From Gammaproteobacteria bacterium (GTDB lineage: Bacteria > Pseudomonadota > Gammaproteobacteria > Steroidobacterales > Steroidobacteraceae): 33,018 nt of DNA. A model generated the notes under the pieces. That model did no database searches. It had not been told where the DNA came from and saw nothing but the letters and a program-made list of their open reading frames with translations. The stretch spans positions 1-33,018 of the forward strand of contig JAQGOG010000115.1 of NCBI GenBank assembly GCA_028293765.1, written 5' to 3'. The translations under genes were made by a program, and so were the position numbers. Below are positions 16,200 through 23,523 of the stretch, piece after piece; position 1 is the stretch's first letter; each line of letters begins with the position of its first letter.

Positions 16200-16352
16200 A
16201 TTGGTTCGTCCGCTCGACTAAAAAACCTTCGCGTGCGGGACCAAACTAGTTCACATTCAGACTGACGTCGAATATCGAATGCTTATGTGTTTTGCAATTC
16301 GGCTATGTGCCCCGTCTGTCACCGCCTCGGACGTGAAAGTGGCAATTCGCTA

Positions 16353-16628
16353 CTACGCGCAGACCGGAATGTCACCGCCGGGCACTCGAGGCTCCAGCTC
16401 ATGCGACGCACAACTGCAACTCGCCGCCAGATAGCGGTCGTGTCGCCGGCAGATTCCGTCGCTCGCTCGTACCGAGCCATACACCGAACCCAGGCTGCGC
16501 ATGCCGGGCAGCTGCGCTTCGATCTCGCGCGGCTCACGGCAGAAGTGGCGGCAATTGCCGCACAGGAGGTCCGGCGGTCCGGGCGGCGCCGGACTGTTGC
16601 CGAGCGGCCGCCGGACCAACGGGTTCAT
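16353..16628 (-). CDS. Small Cys-rich protein (putative metal-binding), 91 aa
   Basis: The ATG overlaps the TGA of the upstream YeiH-family gene (ATGA), indicating translational coupling. The product has cysteines at C23-x2-C26, C30, C60-x2-H63 and C71-x-C73 around a conserved-looking middle (LPGMRSLGSVYGSVRASDG) and DRYLAA. I recall similar short proteobacterial proteins with C-x2-C, then SLGSxYGSVR, then C-x2-HDRYL. I know no named function. The pattern suggests zinc or iron-sulfur binding. It has neither a signal peptide nor a membrane segment. The tail after residue 78 is probably disordered. It lies 153 bp upstream of the sigma-54 activator. A weak promoter (TTGCAA-N17-TATTCG, minus strand, 16297-16269) is possible in that gap. 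Confidence 0.65.
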   Translation of the reverse strand: MNPLVRRPLGNSPAPPGPPDLLCGNCRHFCREPREIEAQLPGMRSLGSVYGSVRASDGICRRHDRYLAASCSCASHELEPRVPGGDIPVCA

Positions 16629-18019
16629 TGACCCAGCCTGGTCCAGAAGTCCACAAACACCTGGGTCGAGAGAATGTACCCCAGGATGATGTTGACGACG
16701 ACGCCAGCCGTGAACGCGTAGAACGGCTTTGCACCGACCGTTACGAATTCGCGAAAACGGGTCGTCAGGCCGATGCTGAGGAAAGTAAAAGTGAAGGCCC
16801 AGGTGCGCAGTGCCTGCAGCGGGGCCACCAGCGCGGGCTGTAGCACTTTCTTGTAATCCGCATAGTTATAGCCGCGTGAGGCAATCGTAACGATGGCCGA
16901 GGCAATCAGAAAGCCGATGACGAATTTCGGAAAGCGTCGCCAGATCTCCACGGGGCTCACCTTCGACTGAATGCCCGTACGCTCCCACCGGGTGGTGGCA
17001 ATGATAGCCAGCACGAATGCCCACACCCCGATCCAGACATCGCGGCCGATGACTTTCATCAGAGTGAATGCGTTGACCGCCGCCTCGGGGGTGCCGGTGA
17101 TGCCCGGGACATGGCCGGCGTAGCCACCGTACGCCTGTGCCGCGGCGAGTCCAGCCGCATCGGCAAACTCGGAGGTGCCGATCCAGGCCCCCGCAACACC
17201 GGTCGGCAGACTCAGGCCGCGAGCCGACAGCGGCAACAGGAAAATCGTCACGATCGCCCAGAAGATCACCAGTGCGATGGCAATCGAGGCGTGTTCCTTC
17301 TTGGCACCGACCGCCCCGGCGACGGCGATTGCGCCCGACACGCCGCAGACCGCTCCGCCCGTACCGAGCGTGGCGGCAAGCCGCCGATCCAGTCCCAGCT
17401 TCACGGCGACGAAGTAGATGACACCAAACGTCACCAGCGACACGATCCCGGCTTGCAGAACGGCGACGGGCCCCGCCCAGGCGATGAGCGTCAGCGGCAG
17501 GCCGGCGCCCAGGAGCACGATGCCGGTCTTGATGTAGAACTCCACACGCAGACCCGCATCCGCCCAGGTTGGCACACCCACTGTGTTGGAAACCAGGAGC
17601 CCCAGAGCGAGAGCGACCAGCGGCGGCTCGAGGTTGTAGTGAGATGCCTGATCCCACTGGCCCAGAAAATACAGGACCAGCGAGACGCCATAAACGAGAA
17701 CGAACGCCGGCAGGAAGCGCGACAGTTTGTATCCGAGCGCGCTCGTGGCAATGCCGAACAACACGGCCCACAGGACCAGCAAGGCCAGGTACTGCGGAGC
17801 ATGAGCGCTGAATTGCGCGACGGCCTCACTCACATGAGTCCATTTTGTCGGTGCGACCGCCACCCACTTGATGCTGCCGCCGCCGGCCAGCAACCCGATG
17901 GCGACCACAATCAGGCCGAGGCCGATCCAGATCGCCCACCAGTCCTCCTTGCCGATGAGTTCACGCCATCCCGATTCACGTTGCAGGGCCTGGCCCCGAC
18001 TCTCTATGACCTCTGCCAT
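16625..18019 (-). CDS. YeiH/UPF0324-family putative sulfate or sulfite exporter
   Basis: The product is 464 aa from ATG 18019 (MAEVIESRG); an in-frame ATG at 18058 lacks any ribosome-binding site. It is a polytopic inner-membrane protein with about 10-11 hydrophobic segments. The family core (PF03601) is clear in LGLLVSNTVGVP, EFYIKTGIVLLGAGLPL, the Gly-rich ATLGTGGAVCGVSGAIAVAGAVGAK split over two helices, and FLSIGLTTRF. The family is annotated as putative sulfate exporter. E. coli YeiH is linked to sulfite stress through the regulator YeiE. An unusual hydrophilic N-terminal stretch of about 30 residues and a periplasmic insert near 50-70 make it longer than the common 340-aa form. It lies 98 bp after the rhodanese-like gene and overlaps the Cys-rich gene. 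Confidence 0.88.
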   Translation of the reverse strand: MAEVIESRGQALQRESGWRELIGKEDWWAIWIGLGLIVVAIGLLAGGGSIKWVAVAPTKWTHVSEAVAQFSAHAPQYLALLVLWAVLFGIATSALGYKLSRFLPAFVLVYGVSLVLYFLGQWDQASHYNLEPPLVALALGLLVSNTVGVPTWADAGLRVEFYIKTGIVLLGAGLPLTLIAWAGPVAVLQAGIVSLVTFGVIYFVAVKLGLDRRLAATLGTGGAVCGVSGAIAVAGAVGAKKEHASIAIALVIFWAIVTIFLLPLSARGLSLPTGVAGAWIGTSEFADAAGLAAAQAYGGYAGHVPGITGTPEAAVNAFTLMKVIGRDVWIGVWAFVLAIIATTRWERTGIQSKVSPVEIWRRFPKFVIGFLIASAIVTIASRGYNYADYKKVLQPALVAPLQALRTWAFTFTFLSIGLTTRFREFVTVGAKPFYAFTAGVVVNIILGYILSTQVFVDFWTRLGQ

Positions 18020-18117
18020 GGGAGCTCTCGCTTTGCCGTTATGTGTCCGCTGCCGCATGATGACACCGATCGGCGCCGCGCACGCAGCGCCGTCGTGTCT
18101 AAGCTCATTGCCGAAAG

Positions 18118-18600
18118 TTAGTTCTGAGCACCTGTGGCCGCGGTCGCAGCCGGCTTCGCGACATGGGTCAGCGTGCCGCCATCCTTCTCATACAACTGGA
18201 CACCGACGGCGCCCGCGACCTTGAATCCTTTGGAGGCCAACAGATCGGCTGCCTTGCCCGCGCGTCCGGCATGATTCGACACCAGCACCAGGGTGCGGTC
18301 TTTGGGAATCCACGCGGTGCTGGCCTCGAGATCCTGCGCCTGGATGCTCAGGTAGACCGGCAGGCCGCCGATCGAGCTGACCTCGTCCGGTCGCCGCACG
18401 TCGATGACGAGCGTTCTTGACGGCTGCGCGAGCAGCTTGTCGAGCTCTGCGCGCGACAGGATGTGTGCTTTGGATGCGTGCGCAGCGGCGTGCGCAGTGG
18501 CGGGCGCCTTGGCTGCAGCGGGAGCGTCGGCGGAATGGGCGAACGGCGCAGCCGCCACCAGGGTACTCGCCAGGAGTATTGCCACTTTCAGGGTCTTCAT
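18118..18600 (-). CDS. Exported rhodanese-like protein lacking the catalytic Cys
   Basis: This 160-aa protein has a signal peptide (MKTLKVAILLASTLVAAAPFAHSAD), an Ala/His-rich linker (24-45) and one rhodanese homology domain (about 46-140). The domain shows LSRAELDKLL and the VIDVRRPDEV strand typical of single-domain rhodaneses. In the active-site loop LVSNHAGRAG the position of the sulfur-carrying Cys is Ser108, so sulfurtransferase activity by the usual mechanism is not expected. It may bind a sulfur compound or a partner in the periplasm. It is the first gene of the minus-strand sigma-54 unit and precedes the YeiH-family exporter by 98 bp. Confidence 0.85.
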   Translation of the reverse strand: MKTLKVAILLASTLVAAAPFAHSADAPAAAKAPATAHAAAHASKAHILSRAELDKLLAQPSRTLVIDVRRPDEVSSIGGLPVYLSIQAQDLEASTAWIPKDRTLVLVSNHAGRAGKAADLLASKGFKVAGAVGVQLYEKDGGTLTHVAKPAATAATGAQN

Positions 18601-18666
18601 GACTGTTGGACCTATGTTGATAACGGTTGGATTGCGCCGCTCGCTCGGGCTCGCGCCCGGTCAGTA

Positions 18667-18682
18667 TGCAGCCGGCGTGCCA
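18667..18682 (-). promoter_or_regulatory. Sigma-54 (-24/-12) promoter of the rhodanese-YeiH unit
   Basis: Read on the minus strand, TGGCACG-N4-CTGCA matches the sigma-54 consensus TGGCACG-N4-TTGCA at all but one base, with the required GG-N10-GC. The expected start is near 18656, about 55 nt before the rhodanese-like start codon. Confidence 0.65.
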
Positions 18683-18780
18683 GCTGTCGGAAAACGCCTG
18701 GCCAACAATGCCGACTGGTTTCGAAGGCCTGAAAAGACTGCTGTTTGCGACAATGGAAGGCGACAGAGTACGAGCGCTGT

Positions 18781-18800
18781 GGAACGCGATGTCGCGTTCC
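18781..18800. promoter_or_regulatory. 20-bp palindrome, candidate enhancer for the sigma-54 activator
   Basis: GGAACGCGA-TG-TCGCGTTCC has perfect 9-bp arms. It lies about 100 bp upstream of the minus-strand -24 element and about 156 bp upstream of the plus-strand one, the usual range for an upstream activating site. The site would suit a dimeric Fis-type helix-turn-helix. Confidence 0.5.
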
Positions 18801-18955
18801 GGCCAGCCGCCTGCACGGCATTCAGCACCGGGTAGGTCCAGTCTGCCCGAGCGGCAACACCGGGTCGCCCAGCCCTATGGCAGTGCGCCGCCGGCGGCCG
18901 CGTGGCAACGTGTATTACTGTTCTGCCACCGCATTTTGCGGGGCGGGCGACTGCG

Positions 18956-18971
18956 TGGCATCGTCCTTGCT
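18956..18971 (+). promoter_or_regulatory. Sigma-54 (-24/-12) promoter of the CxxCH lipoprotein gene
   Basis: TGGCATC-N4-TTGCT keeps GG-N10-GC, TGGCA and TTGCW of the sigma-54 consensus. The expected start is near 18982, about 42 nt before the ATG at 19024. No sigma-70 promoter was evident in the same stretch. Confidence 0.55.
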
Positions 18972-19023
18972 TGAGCTTCGCGCGCGGCAGTGCGCCGCAC
19001 GCTCGAAGCAACACGGGATCAAC

Positions 19024-19659
19024 ATGCAGCGCCCCAACTACCTCGCGATCCTGGTTACCACGGGTGCGTTACTGGCGCTGTCCGGCTGTTCGGCGCGCAA
19101 CCCGCAAGCGCCACGCCTGGAGTCAGCCATTCAACCGGTCGCTACCCTCCAGGAGCTCATGCAAACGGAGGTCGACGCGTCCGCAGACAGTATTTGGGAT
19201 GCGGTGGAAACCACGACTACCCGGTCCGGCGTCGAAGAGAAGCAGCCGCGAACCGCGGAACAATGGCAAGGGGTGCGACGAAATGCCATCATTCTGATCG
19301 AGGCGGCAAATCTGCTGGCCGTCGCTGGCCGCCGCATTGCTGCCACGCCGTTTCCGGCGGAGGCCGTGGGTGCTTTGGACTCGGCTGAAATCGAACAGCA
19401 GATCGCGGGGAACCGCGTCGCTTTCAATCAGTATGCGGTAACGCTGCGCGAAACGGCCCGCACGATGTTGGCTGCCATCGATGCGAAGGATCCGAAGGCG
19501 CTCGTCATCGCAGGTGGCGTACTGGACGAGGCGTGCGAAAGCTGCCACTTGGCTTTCTGGTACCCCAAACAGGTCATTCCGTCCTATCCGAAGCAAGGCG
19601 ACCCCCGCTTGCAGAAGATCCTGACTAATCCCACCGCCACGCAGGCGAGCGAACACTGA
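19024..19659 (+). CDS. Cytochrome c-like lipoprotein (CxxCH)
   Basis: The product is 211 aa from ATG 19024; the upstream in-frame extension to 18745 crosses the promoter region and is rejected. A lipoprotein signal ends LALSGC22, so Cys22 should be lipidated and the protein held at a membrane facing the periplasm. The mature part is helical, with one c-type haem motif CESCH at 171-175 near the C-terminus, followed by FWYP. This is the layout of class II (cytochrome c'-like) cytochromes, where haem sits on the last helix of a four-helix bundle. A distal ligand is not obvious. It is transcribed away from the rhodanese-YeiH unit under a matching sigma-54 promoter candidate, suggesting a joint role in periplasmic sulfur or redox chemistry. 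Confidence 0.8.
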   Translation: MQRPNYLAILVTTGALLALSGCSARNPQAPRLESAIQPVATLQELMQTEVDASADSIWDAVETTTTRSGVEEKQPRTAEQWQGVRRNAIILIEAANLLAVAGRRIAATPFPAEAVGALDSAEIEQQIAGNRVAFNQYAVTLRETARTMLAAIDAKDPKALVIAGGVLDEACESCHLAFWYPKQVIPSYPKQGDPRLQKILTNPTATQASEH

Positions 19660-19757
19660 CAAAACCGCGCGTCTGCGGTCGTGTGGCGGATGCGCGTAGA
19701 GCAGCAGCTTCAGCAGGTGTCTGCTGCCTGGGGAGCAGCCCTTTGCCGCAACGGGAG

Positions 19758-19783
19758 CAGCCGTGCGCGCGCGGGCACGGCTG
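19758..19783 (+). terminator. Strong hairpin after the lipoprotein gene
   Basis: CAGCCGTGC (19758-19766) and GCACGGCTG (19775-19783) form a perfect 9-bp stem with an 8-nt loop, about 100 bp after the lipoprotein stop. No T-run follows, so it may be a Rho-linked or processing structure rather than a classical terminator. Confidence 0.4.
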
Positions 19784-19813
19784 ACTGACCGAAAGCAGCC
19801 TCCGCGTCGGAAA

Positions 19814-19832
19814 ATGAATATATTTTTCAATG
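19814..19832 (+). promoter_or_regulatory. AT-rich element shared with the TonB receptor promoter
   Basis: ATGAATATATTTTTCAATG stands out in GC-rich DNA, about 190 bp upstream of the DUF6152 operon. The first 10 bases recur exactly, and 14 of 19 overall, on the minus strand at 26048-26030 in front of the TonB receptor gene, in the same orientation relative to the gene. A common regulator is inferred. Confidence 0.4.
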
Positions 19833-20019
19833 ATGTAGCGCATCAGTTGCCCGGTGCGCGCGGAGCGCGCGAGCCGGACCAAGCGTGGCCCGCGATTTGC
19901 AACGCAGCCCCCTCGAAACAAGCGCTCGGCGCGCCGGCGATGCGCACCCCGCGCTGACGCAGGCGGCCCGCCTACGCATTCCCCAAGACCTTAGCGCCGT
20001 CACCAACCGGAGATTTGTA

Positions 20020-20472
20020 ATGGCGAATTCGTTGAGAGACCTGCTGCGGGAGCCCCGAGGAAGACTGCTCTCGTTTGCAGCGTGTCTCGGACTCCTCGCA
20101 GGTGCGGCGCCGACGTTCGCCCATCATGCGTTTGCCGCCGAGTACGACGGCGAAAAGCCGATCGATATCGCCGGCGTCGTCACCAAAGCCAGGTGGGTGA
20201 ATCCTCACAGCTGGCTGTACTTCGACGTCACAGGAAGCGACGGCAGCGTGGCCAATTGGGGCGTCGAGCTGGGAGCACCCAATGCGCTAGCGGGGAAAGG
20301 ACTGCAGAAAGCCGATCTGCAGCCGGGAGCCGCGGTGCACGTGAAGGGCTTCCTTGCCAAGAACGGTGGCCCCTTCGGGTATGCAGTCACGATCACCCTT
20401 CGCGACGGGCGCACCTTCCAGACCGGCGGCGCGCAGGACGTTCCAGCGCAGCCCGGCAGCGCCCTGAAGTAA
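20020..20472 (+). CDS. DUF6152-family exported protein
   Basis: The product is 150 aa from ATG 20020, with GGAG 7 nt upstream. The signal peptide ends near APTFAHHAFA, and the HHAFAAEYD start of the mature protein is characteristic of DUF6152. The fold looks like a small beta-rich (OB-like) domain: ITLRDGRTF, GVVTKARWVNPHSWLYFDV and AVHVKGF. Families of this kind are periplasmic and of unknown function. It is the first gene of a tight operon, with only 1 bp before the next ATG, ahead of two related secreted proteins and two DUF6644 membrane proteins. Confidence 0.8.
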   Translation: MANSLRDLLREPRGRLLSFAACLGLLAGAAPTFAHHAFAAEYDGEKPIDIAGVVTKARWVNPHSWLYFDVTGSDGSVANWGVELGAPNALAGKGLQKADLQPGAAVHVKGFLAKNGGPFGYAVTITLRDGRTFQTGGAQDVPAQPGSALK

Positions 20473-20473
20473 C

Positions 20474-21262
20474 ATGCGCAAACGCTGGTCATTGCGCCTC
20501 GAGCGCCCGGCCACGATGGTGGCCGCAAGCCTGCTGCTCGCGTCCGTGCTGTTGGCGGGCACGGCGGCGGCGGCCGACAGGATTCCCCGCCTGAACGGCA
20601 AGCCTGATTTTTCCGGCATCTGGCAGACGACCAGCGCCGCCGACTACGACCTCGAGCCACATTCGACCCGCAAGGACGCCCCGCCCAGCGCGGGAATCGT
20701 GGTGGGAAGTGTCATTCCCTACCTGCCGGCGGCGCTCGAGCAGAAGAAAAAGAATTTCGCGGCCCGCGATACCAGCGATCCGCGCCTCAAGTGCTGGACT
20801 CTGGGGACGCCCCGCGGCATCTATTACCCGGAGCCGTTCCAGATCCTGCAGCGCCCGGAGGACCTGACCGTCGTGTTTGAATTCGGCCACTCCGTCCGCA
20901 CGATCCATAACAACGGCACGCTGCATCCGACGGAGAAGAACCAGTACTGGCTGGGCGACTCGCGCGGCCACTGGGACGGCGACACGCTGGTCGTGGACGT
21001 CACCGATTTCGAAGACGAGACGTGGCTCGATCGCGCCGGCAACTATCACAGTGAAGACCTGCATGTGGTCGAGCGTTGGAAGCTGCTCGATGCCAACACC
21101 ATCGACTACCGAGCCGCCATCGAAGATCCGAACGTTTTCAGTCACTCGTGGGAGATCGAAGTGATTCTCTACCGGCACCGCGAGCAGGACTTCCAGCTCA
21201 TCGAAAACTATTGCTTCACGCTGGACAACGACAAGTACTACCCACTGCCCGCCGCCCAGTGA
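20474..21262 (+). CDS. Secreted protein of unknown function with PDFSGIW and GDSRGHW motifs
   Basis: This 262-aa protein has a signal peptide (hydrophobic 15-30, ending GTAAAAD). Two motifs stand out: GKPDFSGIW at 42-50 and LGDSRGHWDGDTLVVDV at 160-176. PDFSGIW-type proteins are abundant in acidobacteria and some proteobacteria and have no assigned function that I know. Between the motifs lie P-rich segments and one Cys (107); a second Cys is near the C-terminus. No catalytic signature is evident. The start is 1 bp after the DUF6152 stop, so translation is coupled. It is related to the next gene product, and the two may form a periplasmic pair. Confidence 0.75.
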   Translation: MRKRWSLRLERPATMVAASLLLASVLLAGTAAAADRIPRLNGKPDFSGIWQTTSAADYDLEPHSTRKDAPPSAGIVVGSVIPYLPAALEQKKKNFAARDTSDPRLKCWTLGTPRGIYYPEPFQILQRPEDLTVVFEFGHSVRTIHNNGTLHPTEKNQYWLGDSRGHWDGDTLVVDVTDFEDETWLDRAGNYHSEDLHVVERWKLLDANTIDYRAAIEDPNVFSHSWEIEVILYRHREQDFQLIENYCFTLDNDKYYPLPAAQ

Positions 21263-21317
21263 GCGCCGCTTCGGGCGACGGCGCTCGGCGGCTATTGCGG
21301 GAACAGGTAAGAGCCTC

Positions 21318-22361
21318 ATGAACAGGACAGAAACTCAGCGCGATGCGCGCCACGTGCGCCGGGCAGGTCATATTGCCGCAGCGTTGGTGCTCGCCCAGGC
21401 GGTCGGGATGCGGCCGGCATGGGCCCAGGAAACGCCGGCTCGGCCGGTAACGATCCAACCGGCGCCGGCAGCACCGGCCGCGGCCGGCACTCAGGCGCCC
21501 CAGCCGGCAATCCGCTGGGAGAAGACCTTCCCGCAGATCGGCTCCGGCAAGTGGACCGGCCACCGGCTGCCCGATGGGCAACCGGATATCCAGGGCGACT
21601 GGTCCAACTCCATCGCCAACCACGACAACTTCACGGATCCTCAGGGCGGCACCCCGGGAGATCCGGTCCGCCGCAAGCGCCCGTTGGGCCCGCGGGCAGA
21701 GCGTGCGCCAAGCCGCGTGAGCTACCCGGCGGACGGCCAGGTTCCGTTTCAGCCGTGGGCCCGCGCCAAACAGCAGGAATTAGCGGCGGGCTTCTGGAAC
21801 GCGACCAGGCAGGAGTACGTAGAGCCGCTCGCACGTTGCTACCCCGCGGGAATTCCGAAGTCCTTCACCTGGCACGGCTTCGAAATCCGCCAGTTCCCGC
21901 ACTACATCGTGTTTCTCTTCAACTCCGGCACTCGGATCGTTCATCTTGACGGTAAGCAGCATCTGCCCGCGAACATCAAGCTGTGGAACGGCGATTCACG
22001 GGGACACTGGGAGGGCAACACCCTGGTGGTCGATGTGGAGAACAACAATTCGAAGGCGCGCTTCGGCAGAACCGCCGAATTCGCCAGCGAGAATGTGCAC
22101 GTGCAGGAGCGTTATATTTTCGACAACGCCGGCAGGCGCTTCAACTACGAAGCCACCTTCACCGACTCCACCGTCTATACGCAGCCTTGGACCGCGACGA
22201 TTCCCATGCGTCGCTACGTCGCGGGCGACCCGCAGGACGGCTGGCACTATGAAGTTCCGCTTGCAAATCATCCGGGCAAGGAGCTCATCGCGGACCACGT
22301 CGAGCGTCCGTGCATCGAAAACAATGGCCCCTTTGGCCAGGTCGCCATTCCGAAGAAATAG
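21318..22361 (+). CDS. Second secreted PDxxGxW/GDSRGHW-family protein
   Basis: The product is 347 aa, with a signal peptide (HIAAALVLAQAVGMRPAWAQ) and a Pro/Ala-rich linker to about residue 62. The mature part has QPDIQGDWS, matching PDFSGIW of its neighbour, and WNGDSRGHWEGNTLVVDVEN, matching the second motif almost exactly. It also shares the RIVHLDG/TIHNNG and HVQERYIFD/HVVERWKLLD segments. It therefore appears to be a paralogue arisen by duplication and divergence. Extra sequence at about 90-140 is Arg/Pro rich. A 55-bp gap separates it from the first copy, and only 2 bp separate its stop from the next ATG. Function unknown. Confidence 0.75.
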   Translation: MNRTETQRDARHVRRAGHIAAALVLAQAVGMRPAWAQETPARPVTIQPAPAAPAAAGTQAPQPAIRWEKTFPQIGSGKWTGHRLPDGQPDIQGDWSNSIANHDNFTDPQGGTPGDPVRRKRPLGPRAERAPSRVSYPADGQVPFQPWARAKQQELAAGFWNATRQEYVEPLARCYPAGIPKSFTWHGFEIRQFPHYIVFLFNSGTRIVHLDGKQHLPANIKLWNGDSRGHWEGNTLVVDVENNNSKARFGRTAEFASENVHVQERYIFDNAGRRFNYEATFTDSTVYTQPWTATIPMRRYVAGDPQDGWHYEVPLANHPGKELIADHVERPCIENNGPFGQVAIPKK

Positions 22362-22363
22362 CC

Positions 22364-22867
22364 ATGACGAGCATTGCTGCCATCGCTGACGCTATCGAGG
22401 CGACCACGGTCGGAACCGCCATCGCGGAATCGCGCTACGCGTTTCCGATCATAGAAGGCACACATCTGATTGCCCTCTCGGTCTCCGTCGGGCTGATCTT
22501 TCTCACCGATCTGCGTTTGCTGGGACTGATTCTGCGGCACGTTCCGGTCGCGCGCGTCCTGCATGGATTGCGACCCTACGTGTTGAGTGGCTTCGCGCTC
22601 GTGTTCGTTTCCGGCGGCCTGCTGTTCTGGGCCGAGGCAGCCACCGTGATCAAGAGTCCGGCATGGATTTTCAAGTTCGCGTTCATCGGCTTGGCCGGAC
22701 TCAACGCACTCTATTTCGAGTTCGTGATCGCCAGGCGTCCCGGGGCGCTGGCCGACGTCCCGGTCCTGCCGCGCGGCGTGCAATACGCCGGTCTGGCCTC
22801 GCTCACCATCTGGACACTGGTCATCATCTGCGGCCGCTTGATCGCCTACCTCCCCACTTGGTCGTAG
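22364..22867 (+). CDS. DUF6644-family membrane protein
   Basis: The product is 167 aa from ATG 22364, 2 bp after the preceding stop. Four hydrophobic segments are visible (about 25-47, 63-83, 92-115 and 135-158). The first carries EGTHLIALSVSVG followed by DLRLLGL, which fits the DUF6644 family. The function of that family is unknown to me. A His within or next to the first helix could bind a cofactor, but this is speculation. It shares layout and the motifs RLLGL and SPAWIFK/NPAFDVK with the next gene product. Confidence 0.75.
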   Translation: MTSIAAIADAIEATTVGTAIAESRYAFPIIEGTHLIALSVSVGLIFLTDLRLLGLILRHVPVARVLHGLRPYVLSGFALVFVSGGLLFWAEAATVIKSPAWIFKFAFIGLAGLNALYFEFVIARRPGALADVPVLPRGVQYAGLASLTIWTLVIICGRLIAYLPTWS

Positions 22868-22900
22868 GCGCCGCCGCGGCGCCTCACACTGGAACCCCAC

Positions 22901-23374
22901 ATGTCATCCGTCGATGTCCTGGACTGGATTCAAAGTACTCCTCTGTCCCACTGGATCAGCAAGTCCAATCACCTGCTGATCGCCGGGCTTCAGGTCATCC
23001 ATGTCATGGGGTTCATCCTGCTGCTGGCCTCACTGGTGCTCATCAGCCTGCGTCTGCTGGGACTCCTCTTCAAGCAACAGACGGTGCCCCAGGTGGCCAA
23101 GGAGGCCACGCGCCTGATCTGGGTAGGGCTCGCGATGGCCGTCGGCACCGGCGTGCTGATGTTCATCGGCAGCCCCAGGCATTACTACTACAACCCCGCC
23201 TTCGACGTGAAGATGTTGCTCCTGCTGCTTGCCGTGATCGTCCAGGCGCTCCTGTTCGGCAGAGTAGCCGCAAGCGAAGCGCAGAAGCCGTGGCTAGCCA
23301 GAACGGCCGTCGCGCTATCGTTGGTGTTCTGGTTCGCGGTCAGCATGGCCGGCCGCGCCATCGGGTTTGTGTGA
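22901..23374 (+). CDS. Second DUF6644-family membrane protein
   Basis: This 157-aa protein has four predicted membrane helices. The N-terminus WIQSTPLSHWISKSNHLL and the first helix LQVIHVMGFILL with SLRLLGLL after it match DUF6644. The segment HYYYNPAFDVKMLLLLLA corresponds to the SPAWIFK helix of the neighbouring copy. The two proteins may form a heterodimer in the inner membrane. It is the last gene of the plus-strand operon, 33 bp after the previous one, and is convergent with the TonB receptor gene. Confidence 0.75.
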   Translation: MSSVDVLDWIQSTPLSHWISKSNHLLIAGLQVIHVMGFILLLASLVLISLRLLGLLFKQQTVPQVAKEATRLIWVGLAMAVGTGVLMFIGSPRHYYYNPAFDVKMLLLLLAVIVQALLFGRVAASEAQKPWLARTAVALSLVFWFAVSMAGRAIGFV

Positions 23375-23473
23375 TGCCAGAGGCAGTACACCGGTAGACG
23401 CTCGCACGGCAGACCTCGTACGCTCGGGCGCGGATCACCACTGTATTTCTCGTGCAAGACCGTCCGCTGCGCT

Positions 23474-23491
23474 GCGGGCATCCCTGCCCGC
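23474..23491. terminator. Hairpin between convergent genes
   Basis: GCGGGCA-TCCC-TGCCCGC gives a 7-bp stem between the ends of the DUF6644 gene and the convergent TonB receptor gene. The position suits a bidirectional terminator, although no T-run is present. Confidence 0.4.
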
Positions 23492-23523
23492 GCGCCGGCG
23501 TCAGCCCGTAACCAGGAGTCGGC

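Larger units (their letters stand above)
19660..20019. other. 360-bp intergenic region before the DUF6152 operon
   Basis: No gene is supported here. It contains a small hairpin CAGCAG-N4-CTGCTG (19711-19726), a stronger hairpin (19758-19783) and an AT-rich element (19814-19832), listed separately where notable. The promoter of the operon at 20020 should lie in the right half, but no convincing -35/-10 pair was found. Confidence 0.6.

Noticed and set aside
16281..16320. Possible third sigma-54 promoter upstream of the activator gene (GGCAC...TTGCA on the minus strand)
   Set aside because: The spacing between GG and GC is 14, not 10, so it does not fit.
17111..18121. Plus-strand open frame of 336 codons
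   Set aside because: Antisense to the YeiH-family gene; highly charged and repetitive, as expected from the opposite strand of membrane-helix codons.
18745..19023. N-terminal extension of the CxxCH lipoprotein
   Set aside because: It would bury the lipobox signal inside the protein and cover the sigma-54 promoter candidate; ATG 19024 gives a normal lipoprotein leader.
19729..19747. Possible sigma-54 site TGGGG...TTTGC
   Set aside because: The GG-to-GC spacing is off by one and the -24 box is poor.
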